Shown: positions 18,003-28,272 of the stretch, piece by piece
Position numbering within the stretch: position 1 is the stretch's first letter
Layout of the letters: each line of letters opens with the position of its first letter
Origin: Viridothelium virens
Taxonomy: Eukaryota > Ascomycota > Dothideomycetes > Trypetheliales > Trypetheliaceae
Reading direction: 5' to 3'
DNA: 28,700 nt
Assembly (NCBI GenBank): GCA_010094025.1
Contig: ML991905.1
Location: 1 to 28,700 of the forward strand
Notes under the pieces: generated by a model
What the model was told of the DNA's origin: nothing
The model's database searches: none
What the model saw: only the letters and a program-made list of their open reading frames with translations
Program-made: the position numbers and the translations under genes

Positions 18003-18768
18003 TTGACGCAGTCGCAGCGCTGGCGTAATTAACTCTACAGGCAGATTGCGGAGAAACAAAAGCAGGAGTCCAATGGCTTATCAATCGGGCCTTGCCTTGT
18101 TATAAGCTTTCGTATGGAATACTTCAGTGGGGTCAGGACAGGGCAGTATGCAAGTCCATCCGGCAAAGAAATGAAGCTGACGAGGTCTAGAACATTGGGT
18201 GTTTAGCGTATGCAGGGCAAAATCTAGCGCGTGCAGGCAGAATCTAGCGCGTGCGACCACGTGTCTGATTGGGCATGTTGGGTTATTACCCTCGAAGCTA
18301 AGATAGTTTAGTGAATAAGAAGATAACAGATTCTTAACAGAAGGACCACTTATGAATGCTTAGCTTTAGGATAAACCATTAAACAACCAAAATCGGGTGA
18401 GACTAGTCTTTTCCTTGAATATAGGGGTCTCTGCACGTATTTTATGCACCTCGGTATTATCTCATACATGGGTTCAGAGCTCAAGGAACTCCAGACTGCT
18501 CATACAAGGGGTTGAAACACGACGCTATTCACGTGTTTAACTTTGTGCGCAAGTTTTGCTCATTTTTTTATTGTGCCGCTATTTCATGACACCATTGATG
18601 TACATATTTTGAGGAATTTTGTCAATGTGAAAGGTTTGGTCTTCCTTGGGTCTCCGGAGCAAGATCGACCTCCTCATTGGACCTCTAATCATGTGTGTCC
18701 GATCGATGAGAGAATGACTGACGCACAACGAAATTCTGGTAATCAGCGGATCATCTAGAATCTCCAGA
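18003..18768. promoter_or_regulatory. Region upstream of the sulfite pump gene and downstream of the PRMT gene
   Basis: This should contain the sulfite pump promoter and the 3' end of the methyltransferase transcript. A direct repeat of about 20 bp (TGCAGG.CA.AATCTAGCGC type) occurs twice in a row at 18211-18254, followed at 18257-18262 by a CACGTG box and by ATTGG (reverse CCAAT) near 18268. No gene is supported. Confidence 0.45.
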
Positions 18769-20474
18769 TTATCGCATAATGAAACACTGCGAGCCTTTCT
18801 CCGATGAACCAACGGCCTCCCAGGCCATTTCAATCTCCAACTCCCTTTCGTTGTCTTTTCTCCTCCTATACTCCACTGATCCGTTGATCTTCTGCCCCTT
18901 TTGGAGTGGTTGACCGGGACTCCTTACATGATCAATAGCCATGAATCCGCTTTGCCAATGGGTCTCCCTGCCGTCCGGACCTGTAGTGAAAGCATTGCTG
19001 CCGTCTACTCGTGAACCCCACTTCTCAGCACGAGCCTCTCCGTCAATGGCCTCATAAGGGGAGGTTAAGAAGAAAGTATCAAACCAAATAGCCCATCCAT
19101 CCAAGGCATCAATGTCTCGATCAAGCTCCACCTCAAAATTCTCCATAAATGTCAAGTCCTCTTTCCGAATCGTCCGCAGCTCCAGCAGCTTAAATGCCTG
19201 ACTCCGCCCCACCACCACCTCCGGCTCCACCCTCCTCACCACCACATCCTCATGCACCCCCTCCATCATCTCTCCCATTTCAAACCCATACACATCCCGC
19301 CAGAACGTCACATTCGCCCCAACCCACTCCGGATCCGCCACCGGCGCCACCCGCAACGTACACTGACTCGGTACCATCAGCCCCCCGTCCTTCAGATAAC
19401 GATCCCTCGCCCAGAGCACCGAATCCAGCATCGCCTCATACAGCAAACAATACCCCATCCACTCACTCACAATGACATCGACCTTCTGCACCGGAAGCAC
19501 CACTTCCTCGATGCGGCCTCGTAAACACGAGACGACGCCGCCGACGCCATTCGCGTGCACGATGGCGCGCGCGCGGTCGATAATGTCGGAGTTGTCGACG
19601 GCGAGGACGCGGGCGGCGCCGGCGCGGAAGCAGAACAGCGACAGGATCCCTGTGCCGCACCCGAGGTCTAGCACCGTCTTCCCCGCGAAGAGGTGCTTGT
19701 TCGTGTAGATGAAGTCGCGGTAAGCGTCGGTCCGCACGCTGTCTTGTAGCATCGTCTGGTGGATCGTGTTGTAGGCGTACGACTCGAAGTAGAAGGCGTC
19801 GGGGTCCTTCGATGGGCGTGGGTTCTCGGGGATGGACGTGGAGGAGGAGGGGTGCGTGGTGGGTGCATTCCAGCGGTCGTCGAGGGTCTTTTCGACGGCG
19901 AGGCGGTAGTCGGCGAATTGGGATTTGAGGGTTGAGAGTTCGGCTTCGAGGGTTTGGATCTTGGTGGATTGGTCGTGGGTGATGCTTTCGCCGTTTAGGA
20001 TCGGTGGTTCATCTCTGCTGGACTCGTCTATCGTGATTTCGTCCAGGCAGAATAGTAGAGCATCATCTTCAAGGATTGGTTGTAGAAATTTGTCATCAGA
20101 AAAGACTTCTTTCGAATTAATCTCTGGCTTGGCGATGCCATCCCCGACCTGACTACGAATGAAGTTGACGAGTTTGATCATGCCATAAAAGTCAAGGCCT
20201 TAAAGTGGGATCTTAGCGTTTGCAATGATGGATAACGGAATGCAGATACTCACACACCGAGATCTTTAACTATCTCCAGAAGATCGAAGTCGTGCTTTGC
20301 TTTACAGTGCTGCAACATTTCGCCCACGCTACGAAAGGTGGCCTTGTCGAGGAGGCTGACAATTTGGATATTCTCTGAATCATCCTCGGCGTCTTCCCAG
20401 CTATCTTCCTCCTGTAGCTCAAGGCTGTCAGAGCTTCCAGAATCAGACCGAGCGCTTTCACCTAAAGATGCCAT
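18769..20474 (-). CDS. Protein arginine N-methyltransferase 3-like, two exons
   Basis: Exon 1 is 20474-20258 and exon 2 is 20198-18769; the 59-nt intron has a GTGTGT donor. Together they give 548 aa. Residues 1-35 are acidic. Residues about 37-90 match the PRMT3 N-terminal zinc-finger region, ending LDFYGMIKLVNFIRSQV, but the expected first Cys pair is missing (VSLLDKATF). A likely coiled coil spans 150-185. The catalytic domain has FYFESYAYNTIHQTML, motif I VLDLGCGTG at 248-256, the double-E loop SEWMGYCLLYE with Glu318 and Glu327, and the THW loop at 485-487. This is a type I arrangement. PRMT3 methylates ribosomal protein S2/uS5 in the cytosol in other eukaryotes (known for the family). 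Exon 2 is GC-rich. The C terminus SEKGSQCFIMR is close to the expected end. Confidence 0.92.
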
Positions 20475-20772
20475 TCCTCCTGCAAAAATTGTGGAGGGAT
20501 GGATCCGTGGGAAGTGTTGGTCAATCGCGCAATGTAAGTATCAGAGGAAAAGTCTTCGCAAATGATTGATCGGCGGCGGTTTCTAAGATAACACTGCGCA
20601 GGTTTCATAGGGCACGAAGCACGTACTAACCTTGAAATTACTTTTCCAGTTCATTCTACGATAATGCATGTGTATTGAGTCGTGTAGAGGTACTCTACAC
20701 CGGAGAAACATTGTTCCAGATCTGTCATCTGGTAATCGCCATCGCCATCTCATCCCGCTCTTTGTCAACTAC
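20475..20772. promoter_or_regulatory. Upstream region of the PRMT3-like gene
   Basis: About 300 bp between the methyltransferase start codon and the MITE. It should hold the promoter. No named motif assigned. Confidence 0.4.
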
Positions 20773-20951
20773 CTTACCGCGGCTGGGGGGTTCCTCAACT
20801 GGTAATTAATACAATGTTATTTTGACTTTGCTGTTGTGGCCTTGTTGACCCATGTTAATACCCACTGAACATGGGTCAACATGGTCATAACAGTCAAACT
20901 GAGGTAACATTGTATGAATTACCAATTGAGGAACCCCCCAGCCGCGGTAAG
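20773..20951 (+). mobile_element. 179-bp MITE, copy 2
   Basis: The ends CTTACCGCGGCTGGGGGG and its reverse complement match copy 1 at 10266-10444 and the unit has the same length, 179 bp. The terminal repeats run about 40 bp with a mismatch or two. The centre has a perfect 13-bp inverted repeat, GTTGACCCATGTT ... AACATGGGTCAAC. Outer TA dinucleotides lie one base outside each end (CTAC| and |ATAG), which could be a TA target-site duplication, but copy 1 does not confirm it. It sits between the PRMT3 promoter and the 3' end of the next minus-strand gene, 36 bp from that stop codon. Confidence 0.88.
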
Positions 20952-20986
20952 ATAGCTACTGGATCAATGTGGACCTCACGTTGCTG

Positions 20987-21997
20987 CTAAGGAACACTCT
21001 TTGTCGATAGAGCAGCAGCCGACTCTTGCAACTGTCCACCGATTTGCTCATTGCTGGGCACGGCAGATATCTTCGCAGCGCTGCCAGCCGACGACATACC
21101 TCGTGTATAGTTGGCCTGCTGCTGAATATAGAAAGACATAGGTTTGGGCTTTTTGAAGTAACGTATGTTGAACTTATCCACTGTCTTATTGGGGTCCTTC
21201 AGATACGAATTGCCATTCTGGTTTGATGGTGCATCCGAAGGCTTTTGGGGGGTTGTGCTAGTGTTGACTGATGTTTGTGGAAAAACTTCTTCACGATTTG
21301 TTCGATCGATTTGTGGCGATGTTCTAGGCTTACGACCTCCAACTCTGGTCTTTCTTCTAGGTCGGCTCGGTCTCACATCTTTATGTTCATCGGCTCCTTC
21401 TGAGACGGTTCCTACGTGTTCCTTATCCATAGCAGACACTTCTCCGTCGCGACCAATATCGTAATTTTTCGAGCTTTCCGGCAAGAAACTTCCAGAGCCT
21501 TGGTTAGATTCATTGGCAATGGTAGACGCGCCTGAACTACTGTTGGTAGAACGATCTCTATGCGCTATCGTCGGCGGCCTATCCAGTCTGTATGGACTCT
21601 GTCACATAAATCGTTAATCCCACTTCAATTGTAAGTTGGTCTTCTGCTTACGAATCTACCATCTCTGTGGCGTCGAACACGCTCTTCATTCTTCGCGCTC
21701 TCACGAATCGTGAATCCAGAGTTCCGCTCCCATTCCTCATTGTATACTAACTTCAGAATTAGTTCTTACACTTTGTATTCGCAGGCTGACGTAGATCTTA
21801 CAGTTTGCGTTCATATTCCGAAGGCGATGCCACTCACTGGAGCCTTCCTTGACGATAGGATTAGGTCTTTCCTCTCCCTGTCCACCCCTGAGCAAGCGGT
21901 ACCTTTCCATTTGTTGCCACCCTTGTTGATCCAACGATAAACCCATCGCCCTGTCCGTTTTACGTCGCTCTCTCGAGCCGCGTCGTACAGTTGTCAT
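20987..21997 (-). CDS. Unrecognised protein, disordered and basic, three exons
   Basis: Model: exons 21997-21838, 21746-21652 and 21598-20987, 867 nt, 288 aa. Introns have GTGAGT and GTAAGC donors; the first acceptor is GTTAG after an ACTAAT branch, and the second intron is 53 nt. The model joins NEEWERNSGFTIRESAKNEERVRRHRDGRF to SPYRLDRPPT in frame. An alternative first donor, GTAAGA at 21801, also keeps frame and adds 12 residues. The product is rich in Arg, Ser, Pro and Gln: an N-terminal MTTVRRGSRERRKTDR, a basic RPRRKTRVGGRKPRT patch that could be a nuclear signal, and a C-terminal block FNIRYFKKPKPMSFYIQQQANYTRGM that looks conserved-like. No domain recognised. The start could lie further upstream if another exon exists. 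Confidence 0.62.
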
Positions 21998-22472
21998 TTT
22001 GTGGAGAAATTGGATACGAGGATTTTCTTCTCAAATTGCTTCGTATGAGGGCTATTTCCAAAGCTTCGATGCGTGTCTTCTTTGAACCAATAATAACATC
22101 GGTGAAGGAGAGGGGTGTGGATTGGCGAAGAGTTCTGTTATTAAAGGTACTTACAAAGGTATTAAGGTTTCTGGCGGTAGGCAAAACACAAACACACCCG
22201 CACTCACGATTGTACTCACAGCAACACACGAGCATCACATTACAACTCAACCAGGAAAATGTGCCCCAATTGGTTGAGAATATTTAATGGATTGTATAGT
22301 ATAAACCTAATCACCTCGGAAGTACATCGCCGATCACCTACGACCACACACCGGCTGCAGTTAGCAATACCCGAGATATTTTCATCCCATAGTCGAGAAG
22401 AGTTCCTACAACACGCGCATCGCTCCACATGTCCCAAATTGCGCTCTTCGCTACGCCGGTGATGAGAAAAGT
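21998..22472. other. Intergenic, no gene seen
   Basis: Between the start of one minus-strand gene and the stop of the next. Contains an AC-rich stretch around 22180-22230. Frames present have no supporting features. It probably holds the promoter or 5' UTR of the 21997 gene. Confidence 0.4.
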
Positions 22473-23477
22473 CTACCTCCGAGCTTCACTTCCCTCCTGC
22501 AATTCGGCCTTTTCCTTGATCTTGATACGAGCTAAATCAGACTGGATGGATGCTCTCGAGCGCGTAGGTCGAGGAGAGCTGGACCCATCGATGATCTTGC
22601 CAGCGAATTCTTTGTTGAATGCGTCAGCCAAATCAGTGTCAGAGTGTCGGAGGTGCTCGCGGCGGTACGCTTGGATCTACGGATCACGTGAGCATTCATA
22701 TCTATCATTTCATCTAATCGCGTCTCCAAAACTCACCCAGTCTCGCTCCCGTCTCAAGTAAGGTGTGATCGTCTTTCGAACATTCTTTCCGGTGCAGCGA
22801 CGGAGTACTTGCGCCTTCCATTTGTTGAGACTGTTAATACATGCTCGACTGGACCAGTCGACTTCATGCAAGTACACGTAATTTCTCACTTGGCCAGTCT
22901 GATGGTGCAAAAGGTGGAAAGAAAGACGCTCTGGCTCTGGATGACCGAGGCGGAAGGGTCTGATATTGGTCGTGATCCTTGGTCTTTGGTCACTGGCATC
23001 ATTCTCGTCTTGTACCGACATGCCGACCGAGTTTGCAGCCGGCGAAGTAGCTGAGGGAGTCATTGACTTCTGGGAAGCGGACTGACCGACTTCGTCTGGA
23101 GAGGTGGTCACAGGACCCTGAGGACGTGGAGGCAATGAAGGTTCTAGAACGCTCCCATCCGATGACGGGGAGTGCCTGGATGATTCAGTCTTCGGGGTTG
23201 CTGGGGGAGTCGGGTTAGGTGGTGTATGAATTGTCTTGTTCGAAGGATTACTTGTCCAGTGGCGCAGCTGGGGGTGTGGCACCCAAGTTTGGTCAAATTG
23301 ATGCATCTCATGGAGACTCATTAGCTTGTTGTGGCGATAGATTCGCAGCTTTCGAGCCTTCCCAGCGTTCAGTCTCTTTGCAGCTCCCGTTTTGGGAGGA
23401 TCGAGAATTGCCAGGGCCGACAAGGCTGTCTGCTGGGTTGAGGACATGTTCGCAATGGTGGAGCGGGATGGAATCAT
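22473..23477 (-). CDS. Unrecognised protein with a possible C-terminal helical DNA-binding-like block, two exons
   Basis: Exons 23477-22737 and 22676-22473; the 60-nt intron has a GTGAGT donor and CGTAG acceptor. Total 945 nt, 314 aa. A second ATG at 23447 (MSSTQQTALS) has a better A at -3 and may be the real start. Residues 1-80 contain a basic KRLNAGKARKLRIYRHNKL stretch. A long Pro/Ser/Thr-rich disordered middle follows. The C terminus is ordered-looking: RPFRLGHPEPERLSFHLL, the VRNYVYLHEVDWSSRACINSLNKW block, and across the splice YLRRERDW-IQAYRREH, SDTDLADAFNKEFAGK. The last part resembles Myb/SANT-like helices of fungal orphan regulators, but this is weak. Function not assigned. Confidence 0.65.
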
Positions 23478-24705
23478 CGTGAGTTCTAAGCTTTGCAAGC
23501 TTCTTCTTCACGTCGTGTTTCGTCCGCAGATTTCAAAGAATCGGCTGATTCTGCTAAAGTCAGTGTGTATTCTGATGGGCGAAATGATGCGGTACATCAA
23601 GTCTTTTTGAGTTTCTTACATGATGATCTATTGAGTTGACCAAGGTAAACAGGTCATTTGGCGGTTCGAAGCAAAGATCGTTGGATACTCCAGCCCTGAA
23701 CCGTGCTGTAGATCTTCTTAACAAAGTGTGAGGACTTTGAACTTCCTGGAAGCTGAGATCGAAGTGCCTGACTTACCACAAGAGAACAGTTCAGATGCTG
23801 TAGCTGCCAGCCAGTCTCTTCACTACTACACGGGACCAGCGTTGTTGACACGAGGCCAAATCTGGAAAGGAGTCGTCACCTAATATACCCATTTACTATC
23901 ATGCACGCGTATGGTGCTTGGACTTCAACGATGCCAAATGGTCAGGGCATCAAGCCGCAAAGGATGCGAGAGGCCAACAATAGCGGCTGCACGCTTGTGC
24001 CGCACACATGAAGGGCAGCTTTTACATCGAAAAGATAGGCAATCATCCTAAATTGGACGCGCTTGAAGCCAGTGAACACAGGATTTCACAATGTGATCCA
24101 CGACTCCGCTCGTATAGAGCAAGACCTAGCGACTGCGAGATATTGCCGACGAGCATCGCCGATGAAAGTGTTCCTGAAATTCACGTGACGCCTATCGACA
24201 ATGATTTTGCAGCAGTCCTCGCATTGCAAATGCATGTCCTATCTTTTCTTATACATCTCGCTGGAGCGCAGATTGCTTAGGATTCAATTCTTGTCAGCTA
24301 GATCATGTCTCGTTCGATACATGAATGCTATTCCTTCGCGAAATTCAAGAGCGAGGATCGCCATGGGATGCCTCAGTTGAGTGCGTTAGGTAGGTATGGA
24401 AGCATGCTTTAAGCTCCGTCTATTTAAGCATTCGTTCGGGTCAGGTCTAGCCTAGGGTTTCCGAGAGTGCTCGGCTCCTATTTCCCTACCAAATAGGTCC
24501 ACGTGTAGCACGTGGTTGGAGAGAATATGGCGAAGGTTGATCACCAGGATGAAGCCTGCAGGTAAAGCTTATCAGGTTGCTTCCCCACGGCGAACTTTCT
24601 TTCTTGCACCCCCCGCGCGGTGAGTGTTGGACTCATTTACGTAATGGCACAATTGTTTGTTTGGTTTCATTCATCTAGGACTAATTAGACTTCCAGCCCT
24701 TAGAT
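23478..24705. other. Intergenic, 1.2 kb, with a paired E-box palindrome
   Basis: No supported gene; a 90-codon ATG frame at 24008-24280 (plus) has no recognisable features. A 17-bp palindrome CCACGTGTAGCACGTGG sits at 24499-24515. The region should contain the upstream control of the 23477 gene and the 3' UTR of the MFS gene. Confidence 0.45.
24499..24515. promoter_or_regulatory. Paired CACGTG boxes in a perfect inverted repeat
   Basis: Two CCACGTG/CACGTGG arms flank a 3-nt TAG spacer. CACGTG is the core recognised by bHLH and some bZIP factors in fungi. The site lies 191 bp beyond the MFS stop codon and about 1 kb upstream of the 23477 gene, so its target is unclear. Confidence 0.5.
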
Positions 24706-26573
24706 CTACATTCTGTGAACGCTGCTGTTCCGGCTCCACCTTCTGAAAGTCTTGCCATAGTAGTAGAAAAGGATACCAAACGAGCACCAGAGTGTAATCA
24801 GCGCGCAATTGGTCATGATCGGCGCAACAAATCTGGAAGAGCAAAGTTAGTAAACGTCTGCCTGAGAACGTATCGGCGGGTGTCCAAGACTCACCCATCA
24901 TTCATCGCCCACACTGTGATAAACTTACTGAACCCGTAACCCCAGACATTCTTGTTCACTGTTACACTCACCATCAAACTCCCCGCGACAGGCTTATAGC
25001 TATCCACAGAGTAGGTCATCGCCATCGCAGGCAATGCTGCAACCTGCAATCCCGCCGCGGCAAACCCAATGACCACGATTGCCCACATATTCCAATGGTT
25101 CTGGTAACCCACACTCACAACGATATTTCCGATAATCATCACCAGGACATACGGGATCATGGCCGGCAATCTCATCTCCGGTTCTCTGATGCCGCGGTTC
25201 CGGCGCGTTGCCCTCGCACTCACCCAATCACTAAGAGGACCTGCGGTCGCGAGCCCCAAGAAGGCGCCGATGAGAATGGCAAAGTTGGTGAAGCCGATCG
25301 CTTGGGAGGACATGTTGTATGGTGGCGCGGCGAAGGCCTGGGATTGGGTCAGATTGATAGTGAGGAAAGATGAGCAGGACCAGGAGACGACGAAGGAGGA
25401 GAATTCGACGATGGGAAAGACGAAGAGCTTCCAGGGGATCCAGAGGTCGTTGAGGATGGAGGCGAAGGGGTGCGCATTCGGTTGGAAGAGGCGCCATTGG
25501 GCGCGGGATGGGCTACCACGGCCGAGATGCGGGTCGCGGGCTTCGGTAGCGACTTTGCTAAGAGAGTTGCTGGTGGTTGACGGGTTTTGTGCGATGGTAA
25601 TGTCGGCCGCGCCATGCTTTTCGACATCGGATGATTCTTCGACGGCGGTGACGGCGTCGCCTTTCTCAGATGTGGAAGATGGCGTATGGATGATTTCATC
25701 GGGATGCTTGCGGTGCCACTTGGTCTCTGGGAAGCCGAAGACAACAAGAACGATAGAGGCACCGATCATAGCAACATTGAGCCACCAGAAGTTCCGCCAT
25801 CCAACGTGCTGTGCCATGGGACCAGAGATGATGGGTGCGACCTGGAAGCAATGAGTAAATCGTGTTCAAGTCTGTCAGCCTGGAGAAATGCAGCCTACCA
25901 TTAAAGATCCCATGTACACGACCCAGTACAGAGTGCTCCAGTAGCCCCTGTCATGGAGGAAGAAAATGTCTGCAATGACTGCGGGTTGTATAGTTTCTGC
26001 TGGGCCTGCTCCAATGCCATTGAGCACACAAGCTCCCATGAAGGAACCATACGTTGTTGCACGAGCTCTCCAAATGCAAGAACCGAAGCACACGAGCTGA
26101 GATGCAATATAGACTGGCCGCCGTCCGAACGATGTGCTGATGGGTACCCAGATGAAGTTACTGAAGCCAAGTACCAGAATGCAGACACCGGTAAATTGCA
26201 CTGCGTCCTCCAAGGAGCAATTGAAATCTTTCACGTAGTATGGAAACATCGGTGCCAAGGACAAAGGGCCGAAGCCCTGGCAGAAAGTCACATAACTGGA
26301 GGCCGTGATGGTGAGGAGCTTCCACATTCTTGACCAGTTGAGGGGGTCATGTGGATCATCGCTGGGCTGGGGAACGAGGACTTTGTTGGAGGATTTGACG
26401 AAGTGATGTGATCCCACATCTGTCATGACTTCGGTGCCGGGCAAGATCTCGGTGTGGAGCTCCTCCTCAATCGCGTGGAGCTCCTTGACGATTCTCAGCA
26501 CAAAATGCCAGAAGACAAAGCCAAAGCCTTGCAAACGATCAGGACGTACCTTATCATCGTAGTTCATCTCCAT
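24706..26573 (-). CDS. MFS transporter (DHA1-like drug:H+ antiporter type), four exons
   Basis: Exons: 26573-26550, 26483-25899, 25841-24895, 24832-24706; 1683 nt, 560 aa. The first intron (66 nt, GTACGT donor) is inferred because its translation would insert an odd hydrophobic segment before PGTEVM; it is a multiple of three, so retention gives 582 aa. Later joints are firm: YMGSLM-VAPIISGPMAQHVGWRNFWWL and WAMNDG-FVAPIM. The hallmark DDPHDPLNWS precedes the first helix. Motif A-like FSNFIWVPISTSFGRRPVYI follows helix 2. About twelve helices are split by a polar central loop of roughly 80 residues rich in Ser, Thr and acidic residues. This is the common fungal family of plasma-membrane exporters of unknown substrate. 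No biosynthetic genes adjoin it, so a drug, metabolite or nutrient role cannot be chosen. Confidence 0.88.
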
Positions 26574-28272
26574 GATGGGATGATCCGGGCTTGTCACCAC
26601 CTCTTCTACAAGAATTGAGACCCTTTTCGAATATCGCTTCCAAACAGAGGAAGTTATGCAAAGGCCTCACTTCTGAACGCAAAGCTGAGTCAAAGGAATG
26701 AGACTGTGAAAAGCTGCTGCTGGAAAGCAAATGGCACCAGCAGCTATCTGCAGGTGCTCTGCAGGTCCAAGTCAAGGCAAACGAAGTTACACCACCCATG
26801 GGGAAGGCTCGACTCTTTATTCGCATCCATCTGGCTGGAACTCATCCGTCCGCTTAGATAAAGCGACTAGTTTAGGTAGGTCGCTGAACGCCGACGCAGC
26901 CCTTGAGCATCAAGTCTCACTTACTTCTCTAGGAAATGAGCTTTCATTGGGGGCGTCCACTACGTCCTGCACACCCACGTTGCCCAGACATGGGGTCCGG
27001 GGTCTCGCTTCCCCGGCCGCGTGGTTTCTGGGGTTCGTCGATACCTTTTGCGGAGATAGCAAGGATTGGATAATAGAAAAAGAAACAAATCCATCCCAAC
27101 TGCTCGCCCAGCCGTCCGTGCGGGTGGTGGCACAGACGGACAAGAACCCCAAATCACGGGGAAGGCCGTCGGCTTACCGGCAGTCCGTAACGGCATTTTG
27201 CCCTCCATAATCCTGTTAAGCAGCCATTCCGCCGGCTGCCACTATGAAACAAGCACCCAAATTTGATGGCTTGCAGATGTGCTGTAGGTACGGGAGTGGC
27301 GCGAAATCGTACTTGGCAGCGGGTCGAGACCTGGCCGCGAATTTTGGCAGGGCTGGCCGTCCAACTACCGGGGACAGCCACCACATCCCCGGCAGATACA
27401 GAATCTTCATGGTGATTCATAGGCCCTGAATTGACTACATCAGCTTCTGGTCGAACAGAGCGAATCGTGTGTGTAAGATTGAAACTTGTCTTCCTCTAGC
27501 TCTCCCCCTCCGGAGAACCGGTCCAATACCATCCTGTGCTTCTCTGATCATGCATCACTAAAATCTGACCAGGCTGCAAGCTTCACGTGGAAAAGCTGCC
27601 TTGTCGATTGTCCAGCCCTGGGACTAGAGAGAAACTTAATTACTCCAGAACAGCTCTCCCGATTTGTCTCCTCGCGTACCGACTGGAAATGACACGGTTT
27701 ACGATAGTCTTATTGGATCTCCTCTCGTCCTTCTCAAGCCGATCAGTCGCTTGATCTTGAAGACGAGATCTATTCATCGCCTAGAATACTACATGCAGTA
27801 GTTCGAGTGCACCAGAGCTGGGCTGGTCCGCTTACGGGGGCACGTCACGCTATCAATCGATAGAAAATACGGCACGCCTGAACAGTCTAGAACTGAAAGG
27901 ACTTCTTGGAAGCATTTTGAAAAGACTTCGTTATGACTTTCAAAGCCAAGCGCTGCCATACAAATTACACATCAGCTTTATGTAATTCGCAAATTTCCAC
28001 AGCAGCCCTCCAGGTATCAAACATAAGAACGCAAAAGAAATCGACTTAGAACGATTGAAATGACAAAACGCTTCCCCAATACGACCGCCTCGCTTCAATG
28101 TCAGATGAGAAAAATGAGAGCTGCCCAGCATGGTGAGAAAGAGATATAGACATTCAACCCCTCCATTCATTAGAGACCCATGATATTCCAGGGACAGAAT
28201 GGACACCATCGCGTAGATTCTTCTGATGTCCGCCCTTTTCCAAGCTATTGCCTGTCCAAGCCACCGCGCCAC
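26574..28272. other. Long intergenic region upstream of the MFS gene, no gene seen
   Basis: About 1.7 kb. Frames of 60-160 codons occur on both strands but overlap each other and have no family features. The part 26990-27400 is GC-rich and carries three inverted GC hairpin-like sites (see the separate entry). The part 27940-28272, minus strand, is probably the 3' UTR of the gene leaving the right edge. Confidence 0.45.
26997..27392. promoter_or_regulatory. Cluster of CCGGGG/CCCCGG inverted pairs upstream of the MFS gene
   Basis: CCGGGG-8 nt-CCCCGG occurs at 26997-27016, CCGGGGA-11 nt-TCCCCGG at 27368-27392, and CCCC-6 nt-CGGGG at 27147-27161. CCGGGG fits the SYGGRG consensus of the carbon repressor CreA; paired CGG-type sites also suit zinc-cluster factors. 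The cluster lies 424-819 bp upstream of the MFS start codon. Regulation is inferred from motif only. Confidence 0.4.

Noticed and set aside
19194-19524. Plus-strand Pro-rich frames
   Set aside because: Antisense shadows of the GC-rich PRMT3 catalytic exon.
24008-24280. 90-codon plus-strand ATG frame
   Set aside because: No domain, no supporting splice or promoter context; length is within chance.
25159-25854. 231-codon plus-strand frame
   Set aside because: Antisense to the MFS transporter's main exon, whose translation has clear family motifs.
26731-27210. 159-codon plus-strand ATG frame
   Set aside because: Overlaps several other frames on both strands in a GC-rich region; no recognisable features.
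27486-27692. Plus-strand 68-codon frame
   Set aside because: Begins at TTG, not ATG, and has no family features.
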